A stretch of 30,325 bases of DNA from an uncultured Brachyspira sp. (GTDB lineage Bacteria > Spirochaetota > Brachyspiria > Brachyspirales > Brachyspiraceae). Made by a program: the position numbers and the translations under genes. Shown piece by piece: positions 1-7,860 of the stretch; position 1 is the stretch's first letter; every line of letters starts with the position of its first letter. The notes under the pieces were generated by a model that saw only the letters and a list, made by a program, of their open reading frames with translations, did no database searches and was not told the origin of the DNA. The stretch lies in NCBI RefSeq assembly GCF_910578695.1, contig NZ_CAJTQJ010000028.1, forward strand, positions 1 to 30,325, written 5' to 3'.

Positions 1-23
1 AATGGCAGAGTATCAAAGCTCAT

Positions 24-48
24 AATTTTTATTAGCAATAATAAAAAA
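24..48. repeat. 25-bp AT hairpin repeat, copy A
   Basis: Arms TTTTTATTA (26-34) and TAATAAAAA (39-47) are perfect reverse complements around a GCAA loop (35-38). The whole 25-base stretch recurs exactly at 30190-30214, 30 kb away. A diverged neighbour, AGCAACAATAAAAA, follows at 59-72. There are no GC pairs in the stem and no T-run beyond the arms, so it does not look like a normal terminator. Its function is unknown. Confidence 0.7.
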
Positions 49-82
49 GTTTATCTCTAGCAACAATAAAAATAAACGAGCA

Positions 83-111
83 GCTAATAAACAGAAAAGC
101 TGGTTATTAGC
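83..111. repeat. Hairpin GCTAATAA / TTATTAGC
   Basis: GCTAATAA (83-90) and TTATTAGC (104-111) form a perfect 8-bp stem with a 13-base loop. The right arm ends in the same TAGCAA word that is inside copy A of the 25-bp repeat, so the two may be relatives. A terminator for an upstream gene outside the window is possible, but the downstream T-run (124-130) is 12 bases away. Confidence 0.4.
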
Positions 112-236
112 AAGTCTAAAGGAGTTTTTTAGTTATATAGTACATACCCATAATTAAAGCTGTATCTTTTCTATTATAATTACTAATTTTTATTTATTTG
201 ATTTTTTAAAAGTATGCAATATATATATTTTTATAC

Positions 237-264
237 TTGCAACTTTAGTATTATATAGTATAAT
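237..264 (+). promoter_or_regulatory. Sigma70-like promoter for fabZ-lpxAB
   Basis: TTGCAA (237-242), a 16-base spacer and a perfect TATAAT (259-264). The expected start is near 271, giving a leader of about 26 bases before the fabZ ATG at 297. AAGGAT at 281-286 serves as ribosome binding site. Confidence 0.6.
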
Positions 265-296
265 TTTTACGATATTTATTAAGGATTTATCTGAAA

Positions 297-761
297 ATGG
301 AAAAAATTAATATAAATAAAATAATGGAATTATTGCCTCATAGATACCCTTTTTTACTTGTAGATAAAGTAGAGAGTATTGAAGAAGGAAAAATACATGC
401 TGTAAAAAATGTTACTTTTAATGAACCTCAATTTACAGGACATTTTCCAGAAAGCCCTATTATGCCTGGTGTCTTGATGATAGAAGCATTAGCTCAAACT
501 TCTGGTATATACTGCTACACTAAAATATTAAAACCTGAAGAATATGGTAAAAAATTTATGTTTTTTGCAAAGATAGATAATGTAAAGTTCAAAAACCCTG
601 TGATACCCGGCGATGTAATGGATATGTTTGTAACAGTTGAAGCATTCAGCAATAATCTGCTTAAAACTCGCGGAGAGGTAAAGGTTAATGATAAATTAGC
701 ATGCTCTGGTAATTTAGGTTTATTTTTAGTTGATAAAGAGGCTATGAAAATAGAAAAATAA
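297..761 (+). CDS. fabZ: 3-hydroxyacyl-[acyl-carrier-protein] dehydratase FabZ
   Basis: Hot-dog fold dehydratase (154 aa) that removes water from 3-hydroxyacyl-ACP in cytoplasmic type II fatty acid synthesis. The family signature PHRYPFLLVD is at residues 14-23. The active-site block GHFPESPIMPG follows, with the catalytic His near residue 49 and the partner Glu near 63 (MIEALAQ). Length is normal and the protein is complete. It is first in a run with lpxA and lpxB, an arrangement common in Gram-negative bacteria because FabZ and LpxA draw on the same 3-hydroxyacyl-ACP pool. A promoter and a Shine-Dalgarno lie just upstream. Confidence 0.95.
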   Translation: MEKININKIMELLPHRYPFLLVDKVESIEEGKIHAVKNVTFNEPQFTGHFPESPIMPGVLMIEALAQTSGIYCYTKILKPEEYGKKFMFFAKIDNVKFKNPVIPGDVMDMFVTVEAFSNNLLKTRGEVKVNDKLACSGNLGLFLVDKEAMKIEK

Positions 762-794
762 TTTCTGTTTTATACAAAAAAATTTGGAAAGAAA

Positions 795-1589
795 ATGACG
801 AATAATATACATAAAACTGCTGTAATTTCTAGTTCTGCAAAAATTGCAGATAATGTAGAAATAGGTCCTTATGCTGTTATAGAAGGTGAAGTGAGCATAG
901 GTGAAAATACTATTATTGGAGCACATTCTGTGATAAAAGAATATACTTCAATAGGAAAAAATAATATAATACATGATCATACTGTTATAGGAAATCTTCC
1001 TCAGGATATACATTTTGATAAAAAAACTATAAGTTTTCTTGAAATAGGCGATGGAAATGAGATTAGAGAATTTGCCAATTTGCATAGATCAAGTAAAGAA
1101 AACGGAAAAACTATAATAAAAAATAACTGCTATATAATGGCTACAGGACATGTTGCTCATGACTGTGAAATACATGATAATGTTATAATTTGCAATGGGG
1201 CATTAGTTGCAGGACATGTAAGAGTGGAAAAGGGAGTTTTTATATCAGGCAATTGCGTAGTACATCAATTTTGTGCTATAGGACAGTATGCCATGATAAG
1301 CGGTATGTCAGCTGTAGGCAGAGATATACTTCCATTTGCATTAACTGCTCATGCAGGAGAAGCCATTATTTATAAGCTGAATCTAGTCGGTATGAGAAGA
1401 GCTGGTTTTACATCAGAACAAATTTCTCAGGCAGAAGAGGCTTATAATATGTGGTATAATTGGAATAAAACTAAACAAGAGTTTTTAGATACATATTTAA
1501 ATGATGATTCACTAAACGATATAGCTAGGAGTATCGTAGAGTTCATATCAAAGGCTAAAAGAGGTATTACTCCTAAAAAGACTGTATAA
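795..1589 (+). CDS. lpxA: UDP-N-acetylglucosamine acyltransferase LpxA
   Basis: Cytoplasmic enzyme for the first step of lipid A synthesis, moving a 3-hydroxyacyl chain from ACP to the 3-OH of UDP-GlcNAc. The first two-thirds of the 264 aa are hexapeptide repeats of a left-handed beta-helix (for example IADNVEIGPYAVIEG and VSIGENTIIG). The catalytic His lies in GHVAHDCEIHDN near residue 122, and the C-terminus is the helical domain typical of LpxA. The length matches the family. GGAAAG precedes the ATG. Borrelia and Treponema lack this pathway, so its presence separates this organism from them. Confidence 0.95.
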   Translation: MTNNIHKTAVISSSAKIADNVEIGPYAVIEGEVSIGENTIIGAHSVIKEYTSIGKNNIIHDHTVIGNLPQDIHFDKKTISFLEIGDGNEIREFANLHRSSKENGKTIIKNNCYIMATGHVAHDCEIHDNVIICNGALVAGHVRVEKGVFISGNCVVHQFCAIGQYAMISGMSAVGRDILPFALTAHAGEAIIYKLNLVGMRRAGFTSEQISQAEEAYNMWYNWNKTKQEFLDTYLNDDSLNDIARSIVEFISKAKRGITPKKTV

Positions 1590-1606
1590 TTAAAAAATAT
1601 GCAATT

Positions 1607-2734
1607 ATGAGAATATTTATAGCCACAGGCGAAGTATCTGGCGACATTCAAGGTGCCTTATTAGCAAAAAAAATAAAAGAGTTAAATCCTGAAATAATAT
1701 TAGATGGTTTCGGCGGCATTGAAATGAAAAAAGCTAATGTGAATATACTATCTGATATGTCAACTTTATCAACTATAGGAATATTTGAGGGTGCCAACCC
1801 TAAAGTAGCTTTTAAAAATCTTGGTGCTTTTAACATATTAAAAGATTATTTAAAAAAGAATAAAGTAGATATTATGCTTCTTGTAGATAATCAGGGTGTA
1901 AATTTAATTTTGGCAAAATACTGTAAAGCTAATAATATAAAATATATATATTATTTTCCGCCTCATGTAGGTATATGGGGAGTTTGGAATGCTAAAAGAC
2001 TTCTTTCTGCTAAAAAAATAATTACGCCTTTTCTATTTGATTATGAAGTATATAAGAAATTCGGATGTAATGTAATATACAGCGGACATCCGTTTGCTGA
2101 CTTGGATTATGACAGATATGTACCGCAATTAAATATGCCTAAAAAAGAATATACTGTAGGGGTGTTATTTGGAAGCAGAAATCAGGAAATAAAAAAGCTT
2201 GCACCTGTATTTATAAAATCTATGAAAATGCTTTCTGATATGCTCTCGCAAAATATAAGATTTATAATACCTATAGCATATCCTGAATATAAAGAGCCTA
2301 TTGAAAAAATTCTTAATAATTATAAAAATTTATTAGATGGCGTTTCATATAGTTTATTATGCGAAGATGATAAAGATTATGTTTATTCATATTCTGATGC
2401 TTTAATAATGTCAAGCGGCACAGCAAGCCTTTTGGCAGCCTGCTACGGTAAGCCTATGGTAATATGCTATAAAATATCTCATATAACTTTTTTACTTGGG
2501 AAAATCTTTACAAATATAAAATATGTAGGTATGCCTAATGTACTTCTAAATGAAGAAGCAGCTCCTGAACTATTACAAAATGACTGCAATCCGAATGCTA
2601 TTACAAGCTATATTATTAAATATTTAACAGATAAAGAATATTACAATAAAATAAGCAGTAATTTACTTAGGGTAAGAGAGAATTTGGGCGAAAAAAATGT
2701 ACTTGAACGTGTTGCAAAAGAGATTATAAATTAA
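1607..2734 (+). CDS. lpxB: Lipid-A-disaccharide synthase LpxB
   Basis: Family GT19 glycosyltransferase that condenses lipid X with UDP-2,3-diacylglucosamine to give the lipid A disaccharide at the inner face of the cytoplasmic membrane. The N-terminal signature MRIFIATGEVSGD is clear, as are the central YYFPPHVGIWG block and the C-terminal donor-site stretch SSGTASLLAACYGKPMVICY. It has 375 aa, normal for the family. There is no clear Shine-Dalgarno before the ATG, so initiation may depend on lpxA translation 17 bases upstream. The stop codon overlaps the next start (TAATG). Confidence 0.93.
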   Translation: MRIFIATGEVSGDIQGALLAKKIKELNPEIILDGFGGIEMKKANVNILSDMSTLSTIGIFEGANPKVAFKNLGAFNILKDYLKKNKVDIMLLVDNQGVNLILAKYCKANNIKYIYYFPPHVGIWGVWNAKRLLSAKKIITPFLFDYEVYKKFGCNVIYSGHPFADLDYDRYVPQLNMPKKEYTVGVLFGSRNQEIKKLAPVFIKSMKMLSDMLSQNIRFIIPIAYPEYKEPIEKILNNYKNLLDGVSYSLLCEDDKDYVYSYSDALIMSSGTASLLAACYGKPMVICYKISHITFLLGKIFTNIKYVGMPNVLLNEEAAPELLQNDCNPNAITSYIIKYLTDKEYYNKISSNLLRVRENLGEKNVLERVAKEIIN

Positions 2735-3552
2735 TGATAGATTCAAAAACTAGTATAGAAAATATAAAAAAATATATACAAAATCATAAAAAAAAAGACA
2801 TTAAATTTAATATTATCTGGCTTGATGATAATTCTAAACATAAAATAAGCTTCATATTAGAAGAAATATTAAAAAAATATAATATAATTAAATATAAAAA
2901 CGATTGTTTATATATAATAATGGAATTGATTTCTAATGCTGTAAAGGCTAGATATATGCATATAATTGCTGTAAAAACTTTAATAGAAAAATTTCCAGAG
3001 TTTTCAGAAAAAATAAAAAACAATGAGTATTTTGATGATTATGATATAATGAGTGAGTATTCTAATATTATAAAAGATAAAAAATATACATCTCAGCTAA
3101 AAGAATTTATAAAATTAGAAAATAAACTTATAAAAGATATTAATAATAATATTGAAATAGATAAAGATAAATATTCAAAATTATTATGCGATTATGAAAT
3201 AAAAAATAAGCTGGAAATAAAATTAATAATACAATTAAATAAAAATAATATAGAATTTGACATAATAAATGATGCACCTCTTACTATGATAGGCAGAACA
3301 AGAATAGATTCTAAAAGATTAATTTTCAAAGAATACTATAATAAGAACTTAATAGAAAAATTTTTTACTGAACAATTGGATAATACAGAAAGTGCAGGAT
3401 TTGGACTTGCATTATGCGATTTAAGACTTCTTAATCAGAATTTAGAGCCGTATGAACATTTAAAAATATATGATGAAAATTATAAAACACATTCAAAATT
3501 AATACTTCCTATTAAGAAACTATTTAGTTTAACATCATATAATAAATATTAA
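2734..3552 (+). CDS. Uncharacterised protein with GHKL (histidine-kinase-like) ATPase boxes
   Basis: Product not recognised by name. It is 272 aa, Lys/Asn/Ile-rich, with no signal peptide or membrane segment visible. Residues 64-72 read ELISNAVKA, a good match to the N box of the GHKL ATPase fold. Residues 220-227 read SAGFGLAL, resembling the G2 box. Residues 175-182 (FDIINDAP) sit where the DxGxG G1 box would be, but its glycines are missing. About 100 residues separate the N and G1 boxes, which is long. There is no phospho-acceptor His domain and no receiver domain. The start overlaps the lpxB stop (TAATG), so translation is probably coupled. It could be an orphan kinase-like ATPase, an anti-sigma-type regulator or a degenerate member. 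Confidence 0.55.
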   Translation: MIDSKTSIENIKKYIQNHKKKDIKFNIIWLDDNSKHKISFILEEILKKYNIIKYKNDCLYIIMELISNAVKARYMHIIAVKTLIEKFPEFSEKIKNNEYFDDYDIMSEYSNIIKDKKYTSQLKEFIKLENKLIKDINNNIEIDKDKYSKLLCDYEIKNKLEIKLIIQLNKNNIEFDIINDAPLTMIGRTRIDSKRLIFKEYYNKNLIEKFFTEQLDNTESAGFGLALCDLRLLNQNLEPYEHLKIYDENYKTHSKLILPIKKLFSLTSYNKY

Positions 3553-3558
3553 TCATTA

Positions 3559-4128
3559 TTATATATCTAAAAAAATTATTTTAGCACCGCTTCCTCCAAG
3601 ATGTATAGGAGCATCAGCTGAATATTTTATATGATTTTTACCTTCGGTTGCTATATAATATTCTACTAAATTTTTTAAAACAGGTATTCTATCTCTGCTT
3701 CCGAAACCTTTTCCATGTATTATTAATACAGAGCTTATTTTATTTCTTTTGCATTCATATATAAATTTTCTAATTTCTATCAATGCTCTTTCACTTGTAA
3801 GTCCATGCAAATCAAGTTTTTCTTTTGGAACTGTATTTTTTATATTAGGCTTGAATTTAGTATTAATTTTTCTATCAGTAATAGATTTTTTATAATGATT
3901 AGTGCAATCAAGATTTTCAATTGCACTTAAAAACATTTTTCTATCTTCTTCAGTATAAGGTAATTCTTCTTTTTTATTATTACTTGTTTTTTTATCTGTT
4001 ATTTCTTTTTTATTAAAAGCAGCCTGTTTTTTTGTATTTTCTTTTTTAGCCTTAAAATCATCAGGAAAATATCCATGATCCAAATAAAACTCAAATAGCT
4101 TTCTATCTTCTTCTGAGTTTTTTTCCAT
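3559..4128 (-). CDS. Smr-domain protein (MutS2/SmrB-type nuclease domain)
   Basis: A 189 aa protein whose C-terminal 85 residues are an Smr domain. LDLHGLTSERA (from about residue 105) gives the first motif, VLIIHGKGFGS the second, and GGSGAKIIFLDI closes the domain. Smr domains are metal-independent endonucleases, and several act on mRNA at stalled or collided ribosomes (SmrB, MutS2). The N-terminal half is charged and probably disordered. It carries two copies of a short EEDRK-hydrophobic-F motif (near residues 6-12 and 60-66), of which the second resembles the short helix ahead of the domain in stand-alone Smr proteins. It lies 38 bases downstream of rho on the same strand and its stop faces the + strand gene ending at 3552. 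Confidence 0.85.
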   Translation of the reverse strand: MEKNSEEDRKLFEFYLDHGYFPDDFKAKKENTKKQAAFNKKEITDKKTSNNKKEELPYTEEDRKMFLSAIENLDCTNHYKKSITDRKINTKFKPNIKNTVPKEKLDLHGLTSERALIEIRKFIYECKRNKISSVLIIHGKGFGSRDRIPVLKNLVEYYIATEGKNHIKYSADAPIHLGGSGAKIIFLDI

Positions 4129-4166
4129 ATTAATAAAAGCCTAAATTAACAGAAACCTAATAAAAA

Positions 4167-5660
4167 TTATGAGTTTAATAATCTTAAAAACTCATCATTA
4201 TCTCTAGTATTTTTCATCTTGGATATGATTTTTTCTATAATTTCATATTCATCAATATTAATGCCTTGTCCTTGAGCACTTCTTATTAAATTCATTTTTA
4301 CAAGTTCTTCCTCATTAAGAAGCAAATCATCTCTTCTAGTAGAAGAAGAATCTATATCTATAGCAGGGAAAATTCTCTTATTAGCAAACTTTCTTTCTAA
4401 ATGGAGCTCCATATTACCAGTACCTTTAAACTCTTCATAAATATAATCGTCCATTTTACTTCCTGTATCAACCAAAGCAGAGGCAATTATTGTAAGAGAA
4501 CCGCCTTCCTCAATATTTCTAGCAGCACCGAAGAACTTTTTTGGTTTATGCAAAGCATTAGAATCAACACCGCCTGTTAATACTTTACCGCTTGCAGGAA
4601 CTACTAAGTTATAAGCTCTTGAAAGTCTTGTAATAGAATCTAATATAATAACAACATCATGTTTATTTTCTACTAACCTTTTAGCCTTTTCTAAAACCAT
4701 TTCAGAAACCTGACAATGTTTTTCAGGTAATTCATCAAAAGTAGAGGCTATAACTTCAGCCTCAGGAACCTGCCTTTTCATATCAGTAACTTCTTCAGGA
4801 CGCTCATCTATAAGTAAAATAAAAAGTTTAATATTAGGATAGTTTTTACAAATGGCATTAGCAATTTCCTGAAGCATCATAGTTTTACCAGCTTTAGGGG
4901 GAGCAACTATTAAGCCTCTTTGTCCTTTACCTATAGGCGAAACTAAATTGATAATACGCGTAGAAATTTTATTAGTGGCAAACTCCAAATTAATACGCTC
5001 ATTAGGAAAAATAGGAGTGAGTTTATCAAAATGAGGTCTTTTATATAAATTATTAGGCTCTTCCCCATTAACACTTTCTATTCTAAGTAATGCAAAAAAT
5101 TTCTCTCCTACATTATCTTTAGGAGGTCTTACTTCTCCGCTGATAATATCGCCTGTTCTAAGCCCAAAAAGTCTAATTTGAGCAGGAGAAATATATATAT
5201 CATCAGGTCCCACCAAATAATTACTATTTTTAGAACGCAAAAAACCAAAACCGTCTTGCAAAGTTTCTAAAGTACCTTCAGCAACAATCTTGCCTTCCAT
5301 AGCAATTTGTGCCTTTAATATAGAATGCATAAGTTCCTGCCTTCTTATATTGTTAGTATCTTTTTTTATTCCATAACTTTCAGAAAATTCTAAAAGTTCC
5401 TCAAAAGTTAAAGCACTCAATTTACTAATATAAAGTATATCATGAGGTCTATTTATTTTTTTAATATCCTCATTATTATGAATTTCATCATTGATTAATT
5501 CTTCTTTATTTTGAGTTATTTTCTCATTATTAGCTTCAGAAATACTTACAATCTGCTTTACTGTTTTTTTTCTTACACTCTTAACCTTAACAACTTGAGG
5601 TGATTCCAATTCTTCGTTTTCACCCAAAGCTTTAACACGTTTTTTGGTTGGAAAAGCCAT
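4167..5660 (-). CDS. rho: Transcription termination factor Rho
   Basis: Hexameric RNA-dependent ATPase/translocase that ends transcription on untranslated RNA. The 497 aa include a Lys/Glu/Asn-rich N-terminal extension (about residues 1-72), a Rho N-terminal helical region (about 75-120), the RNA-binding cold-shock-like domain (about 125-200, with GFGFLRS), Walker A APPKAGKT at 253-260 and Walker B VVIILDSITRLSRAYN. It is longer than the ~420 aa E. coli protein because of the extension. A strong GGAGGG precedes the ATG. The 119-base gap to rplQ contains a small hairpin (ATAGCA/TGCTAT, 5696-5712). I see no convincing promoter there, so rho may be read from the ribosomal cluster. Confidence 0.96.
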   Translation of the reverse strand: MAFPTKKRVKALGENEELESPQVVKVKSVRKKTVKQIVSISEANNEKITQNKEELINDEIHNNEDIKKINRPHDILYISKLSALTFEELLEFSESYGIKKDTNNIRRQELMHSILKAQIAMEGKIVAEGTLETLQDGFGFLRSKNSNYLVGPDDIYISPAQIRLFGLRTGDIISGEVRPPKDNVGEKFFALLRIESVNGEEPNNLYKRPHFDKLTPIFPNERINLEFATNKISTRIINLVSPIGKGQRGLIVAPPKAGKTMMLQEIANAICKNYPNIKLFILLIDERPEEVTDMKRQVPEAEVIASTFDELPEKHCQVSEMVLEKAKRLVENKHDVVIILDSITRLSRAYNLVVPASGKVLTGGVDSNALHKPKKFFGAARNIEEGGSLTIIASALVDTGSKMDDYIYEEFKGTGNMELHLERKFANKRIFPAIDIDSSSTRRDDLLLNEEELVKMNLIRSAQGQGINIDEYEIIEKIISKMKNTRDNDEFLRLLNS

Positions 5661-5779
5661 AAAAATCCCTCCGATAAATATTAATAATATAAATCATAGC
5701 AAATACTGCTATAAAATATATTATATTTAATATTTATCCTAATATGATTTATAAATTTGATTTAATTTTATTTTAAATT

Positions 5780-6166
5780 TTATTTATTTTCAGTTTTAAC
5801 AAAAGTGCCGTCAGACTCGCAAAGCATCACAACACACATATCAGCGGCATCGCCAAATCTTTTATATGATAATATCTTTCTTACATAACCGCCATTTTTA
5901 TTAGCATATCTAGGAGCTATATCTTTGAAAAGTTTAGCAAGTACTGCTTTATCCTTAACATATTTAGAGATGGTTCTTCTATTATGAACATTATCAACTT
6001 TAGCTCTGTATATTATTTTATCAGCCAACTGCTTTATAGCTCTTCCTTTTTCTTTAGTAGTTTCTATTTTTTCATATTTAAGAAGAGAAGTAAGCATATT
6101 AGAAAGCATAGCTTTTTTATGTGCACTTGTTCTATTAAATTTTTTTACTGTAACTCTATGTCTCAT
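5780..6166 (-). CDS. rplQ: 50S ribosomal protein L17
   Basis: L17, which sits near the exit tunnel of the large subunit. The 128 aa begin MRHRVTVKKFNRTSAHKKAM, closely following the family pattern of RH....L.R...HR.A, and end with the usual RRFGDAADM-like block (KRFGDAADMCVVML). Length is normal. AAGGAT lies before the ATG. It is the last classical ribosomal gene of the cluster and follows rpoA, as in most bacteria. Confidence 0.95.
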   Translation of the reverse strand: MRHRVTVKKFNRTSAHKKAMLSNMLTSLLKYEKIETTKEKGRAIKQLADKIIYRAKVDNVHNRRTISKYVKDKAVLAKLFKDIAPRYANKNGGYVRKILSYKRFGDAADMCVVMLCESDGTFVKTENK

Positions 6167-6198
6167 TTTACTATCCTTGAAGTTTATTAACTTTTATA

Positions 6199-7173
6199 TT
6201 ATCCTCTCATACCTAGATGAGCATTATATTCTGCTAGTTTTTCTTTGATTTCTTCAATAATCATCTCATTTGCACCCATAAGTGCCAAAAGATCAGCATC
6301 AGTTTTTACAGCTATCTTATCCAAAGTTTTCAAATCAGAAGCCATTAAAAAATTAGCTGTTCTAACAGAGAATTCAACCTCTTCAATATGTTTGCCCTTT
6401 AGCGAATCAAGTACTGAATCTTTTGGAGTTTCCTCTATTTTTTCATCATCGCCATTAGCCTCTTCAGGATCCATAAAATGCTTTAAATTTTCTCTTAAAA
6501 TTCTAGCAGCCTGAGACAAAGCTTTATCAGGAGCTATATTACCTTTAGTTTCTATTTCAAGAGTAAGTTTTCCATAATCTATACGCTGCCCAACTCTTAT
6601 AGGATCAACATTATATTTAACACTTACTATAGGAGAATATATCGCATCTATAGCTATAGCATTAATATCCTCTAATAATTCAATATTCATTTCAGCAGGT
6701 ACATAACTATATCCGCCTTCTATTTGAATATCCATTTCAAAAGTATATCCTTCAGCTATTGTCGCTATATAATAATCAGGATTATGAACTTGGGCTTCTG
6801 TATCATCAGCAACTAAATCTCCTGCTGTAATAACACACGGACCTTCTTTTTTCATATGAATAGTTTTAGTATCCAAATGATTAGGAAGCGATACAACAAC
6901 ATTTTTAAGATGCATAATCATCACAATAGTGTCTTCTTTCATTCCAGGTACATTTTCAAATTCATTGCTAACACCATCTATTTTAATAGTAGTAATAGCA
7001 TAACCAGGTATAGAAGATAATAGTACTCTTCTTAAAGCATTACCAACTGTTACTGCATATCCTCTCTCAAAAGGCTGAGCTATAAATTTACCATAAGTAG
7101 GAGTTAAATCCTTCTTTTCAAAAGTAACTCTATGAGGATGTCTAATAGATTCTAATATTTCTTTTAATGCCAT
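6199..7173 (-). CDS. rpoA: DNA-directed RNA polymerase subunit alpha
   Basis: Alpha subunit (324 aa), which dimerises to nucleate polymerase assembly. The N-terminal domain is well conserved (FERGYAVTVGNALRRVLLSSIPG). A glutamate- and aspartate-rich linker (around residues 235-255) leads to the C-terminal domain (about 260-324). That domain aligns without gaps to the E. coli one. Arg271 and Asn274 match the DNA-contacting R265 and N268, but the loop equivalent to G296-K298-S299 reads N, M and I instead. It ends with the conserved LGMR. AAGGGG precedes the ATG. It sits between rpsD and rplQ as in the classical alpha operon. Confidence 0.96.
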   Translation of the reverse strand: MALKEILESIRHPHRVTFEKKDLTPTYGKFIAQPFERGYAVTVGNALRRVLLSSIPGYAITTIKIDGVSNEFENVPGMKEDTIVMIMHLKNVVVSLPNHLDTKTIHMKKEGPCVITAGDLVADDTEAQVHNPDYYIATIAEGYTFEMDIQIEGGYSYVPAEMNIELLEDINAIAIDAIYSPIVSVKYNVDPIRVGQRIDYGKLTLEIETKGNIAPDKALSQAARILRENLKHFMDPEEANGDDEKIEETPKDSVLDSLKGKHIEEVEFSVRTANFLMASDLKTLDKIAVKTDADLLALMGANEMIIEEIKEKLAEYNAHLGMRG

Positions 7174-7203
7174 TCTTATAATACCCCTTATAAAAGAGTT
7201 CCA

Positions 7204-7830
7204 TTACTTAGAATAGTACTCAATGATGAGCTGTTCGTTAATAGGATACTCTATATGCTCTCTTATAGGCAAAGTTACGATTTCACCTGTTTTGCTTGAA
7301 AGATCTAAACTTAACCAAGCAGGAACATATTCGCTTTTTAAACTTTCTGCTATAGTTTTTACTTCAGTTATTGTATTGCCTCTTTCAGTAAAAGAAATTT
7401 TATCTCCGACTTTAACACAATAAGAAGGAATAGTCATTCTCTTTCCATTAACTGATATAAAACCATGAACTATAAATTGTCTAGCCTGATTTCTGCTTTT
7501 AGCAAATCCAAGTCTATAAACAACATTATCAAAACGAAGTTCTAATAATCTAAGCAAGTTTTCACCAGATACGCCTGCAACACGAATAGCTTCATGATAA
7601 TAATTTCTAAATTGTTTTTCTAAAACTCCGTAAATACGTTTAACTTTTTGCTTTTCTCTCATCTGAATACCATATTCTGATAACTGCTTCATTTTTCTGT
7701 TAACAGGACCTGGTACCTCTCTTTTTTTTGTTATAGCACATTTAGCAGTAAGACATCTGTCTCCTTTTAACATAAGTTTCATTTTTTCACGGCGACATAA
7801 TCTACAACTAGCATCTCTATATCTTGCCAT
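7204..7830 (-). CDS. rpsD: 30S ribosomal protein S4 (zinc-ligand form)
   Basis: S4 (208 aa), a primary 16S rRNA binder needed early in 30S assembly and, in many bacteria, the translational repressor of this part of the cluster. Cysteines 9, 12, 26 and 31 form the zinc-binding set of the C+ form. The S4 RNA-binding domain is present (LELRFDNVVYRLGFAKSRNQARQFIVHGFISVNG, about 90-125). The gene is complete and of normal length. Confidence 0.95.
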   Translation of the reverse strand: MARYRDASCRLCRREKMKLMLKGDRCLTAKCAITKKREVPGPVNRKMKQLSEYGIQMREKQKVKRIYGVLEKQFRNYYHEAIRVAGVSGENLLRLLELRFDNVVYRLGFAKSRNQARQFIVHGFISVNGKRMTIPSYCVKVGDKISFTERGNTITEVKTIAESLKSEYVPAWLSLDLSSKTGEIVTLPIREHIEYPINEQLIIEYYSK

Positions 7831-7860
7831 ATTATTTATCTCCTATTAATTAATACAACT

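Larger units (their letters stand above)
1..296. other. Non-coding left edge upstream of fabZ
   Basis: No credible gene is visible. One frame is open from base 1 to a TAG at 58-60 and could be the last 19 codons of a gene cut by the window edge, but nothing in it is recognisable. The stretch holds an AT hairpin repeat (24-48), a second hairpin (83-111), three TAGCAA words (33-38, 58-63, 108-113) and a promoter for fabZ (237-264). The rest is featureless AT-rich sequence. Confidence 0.6.
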
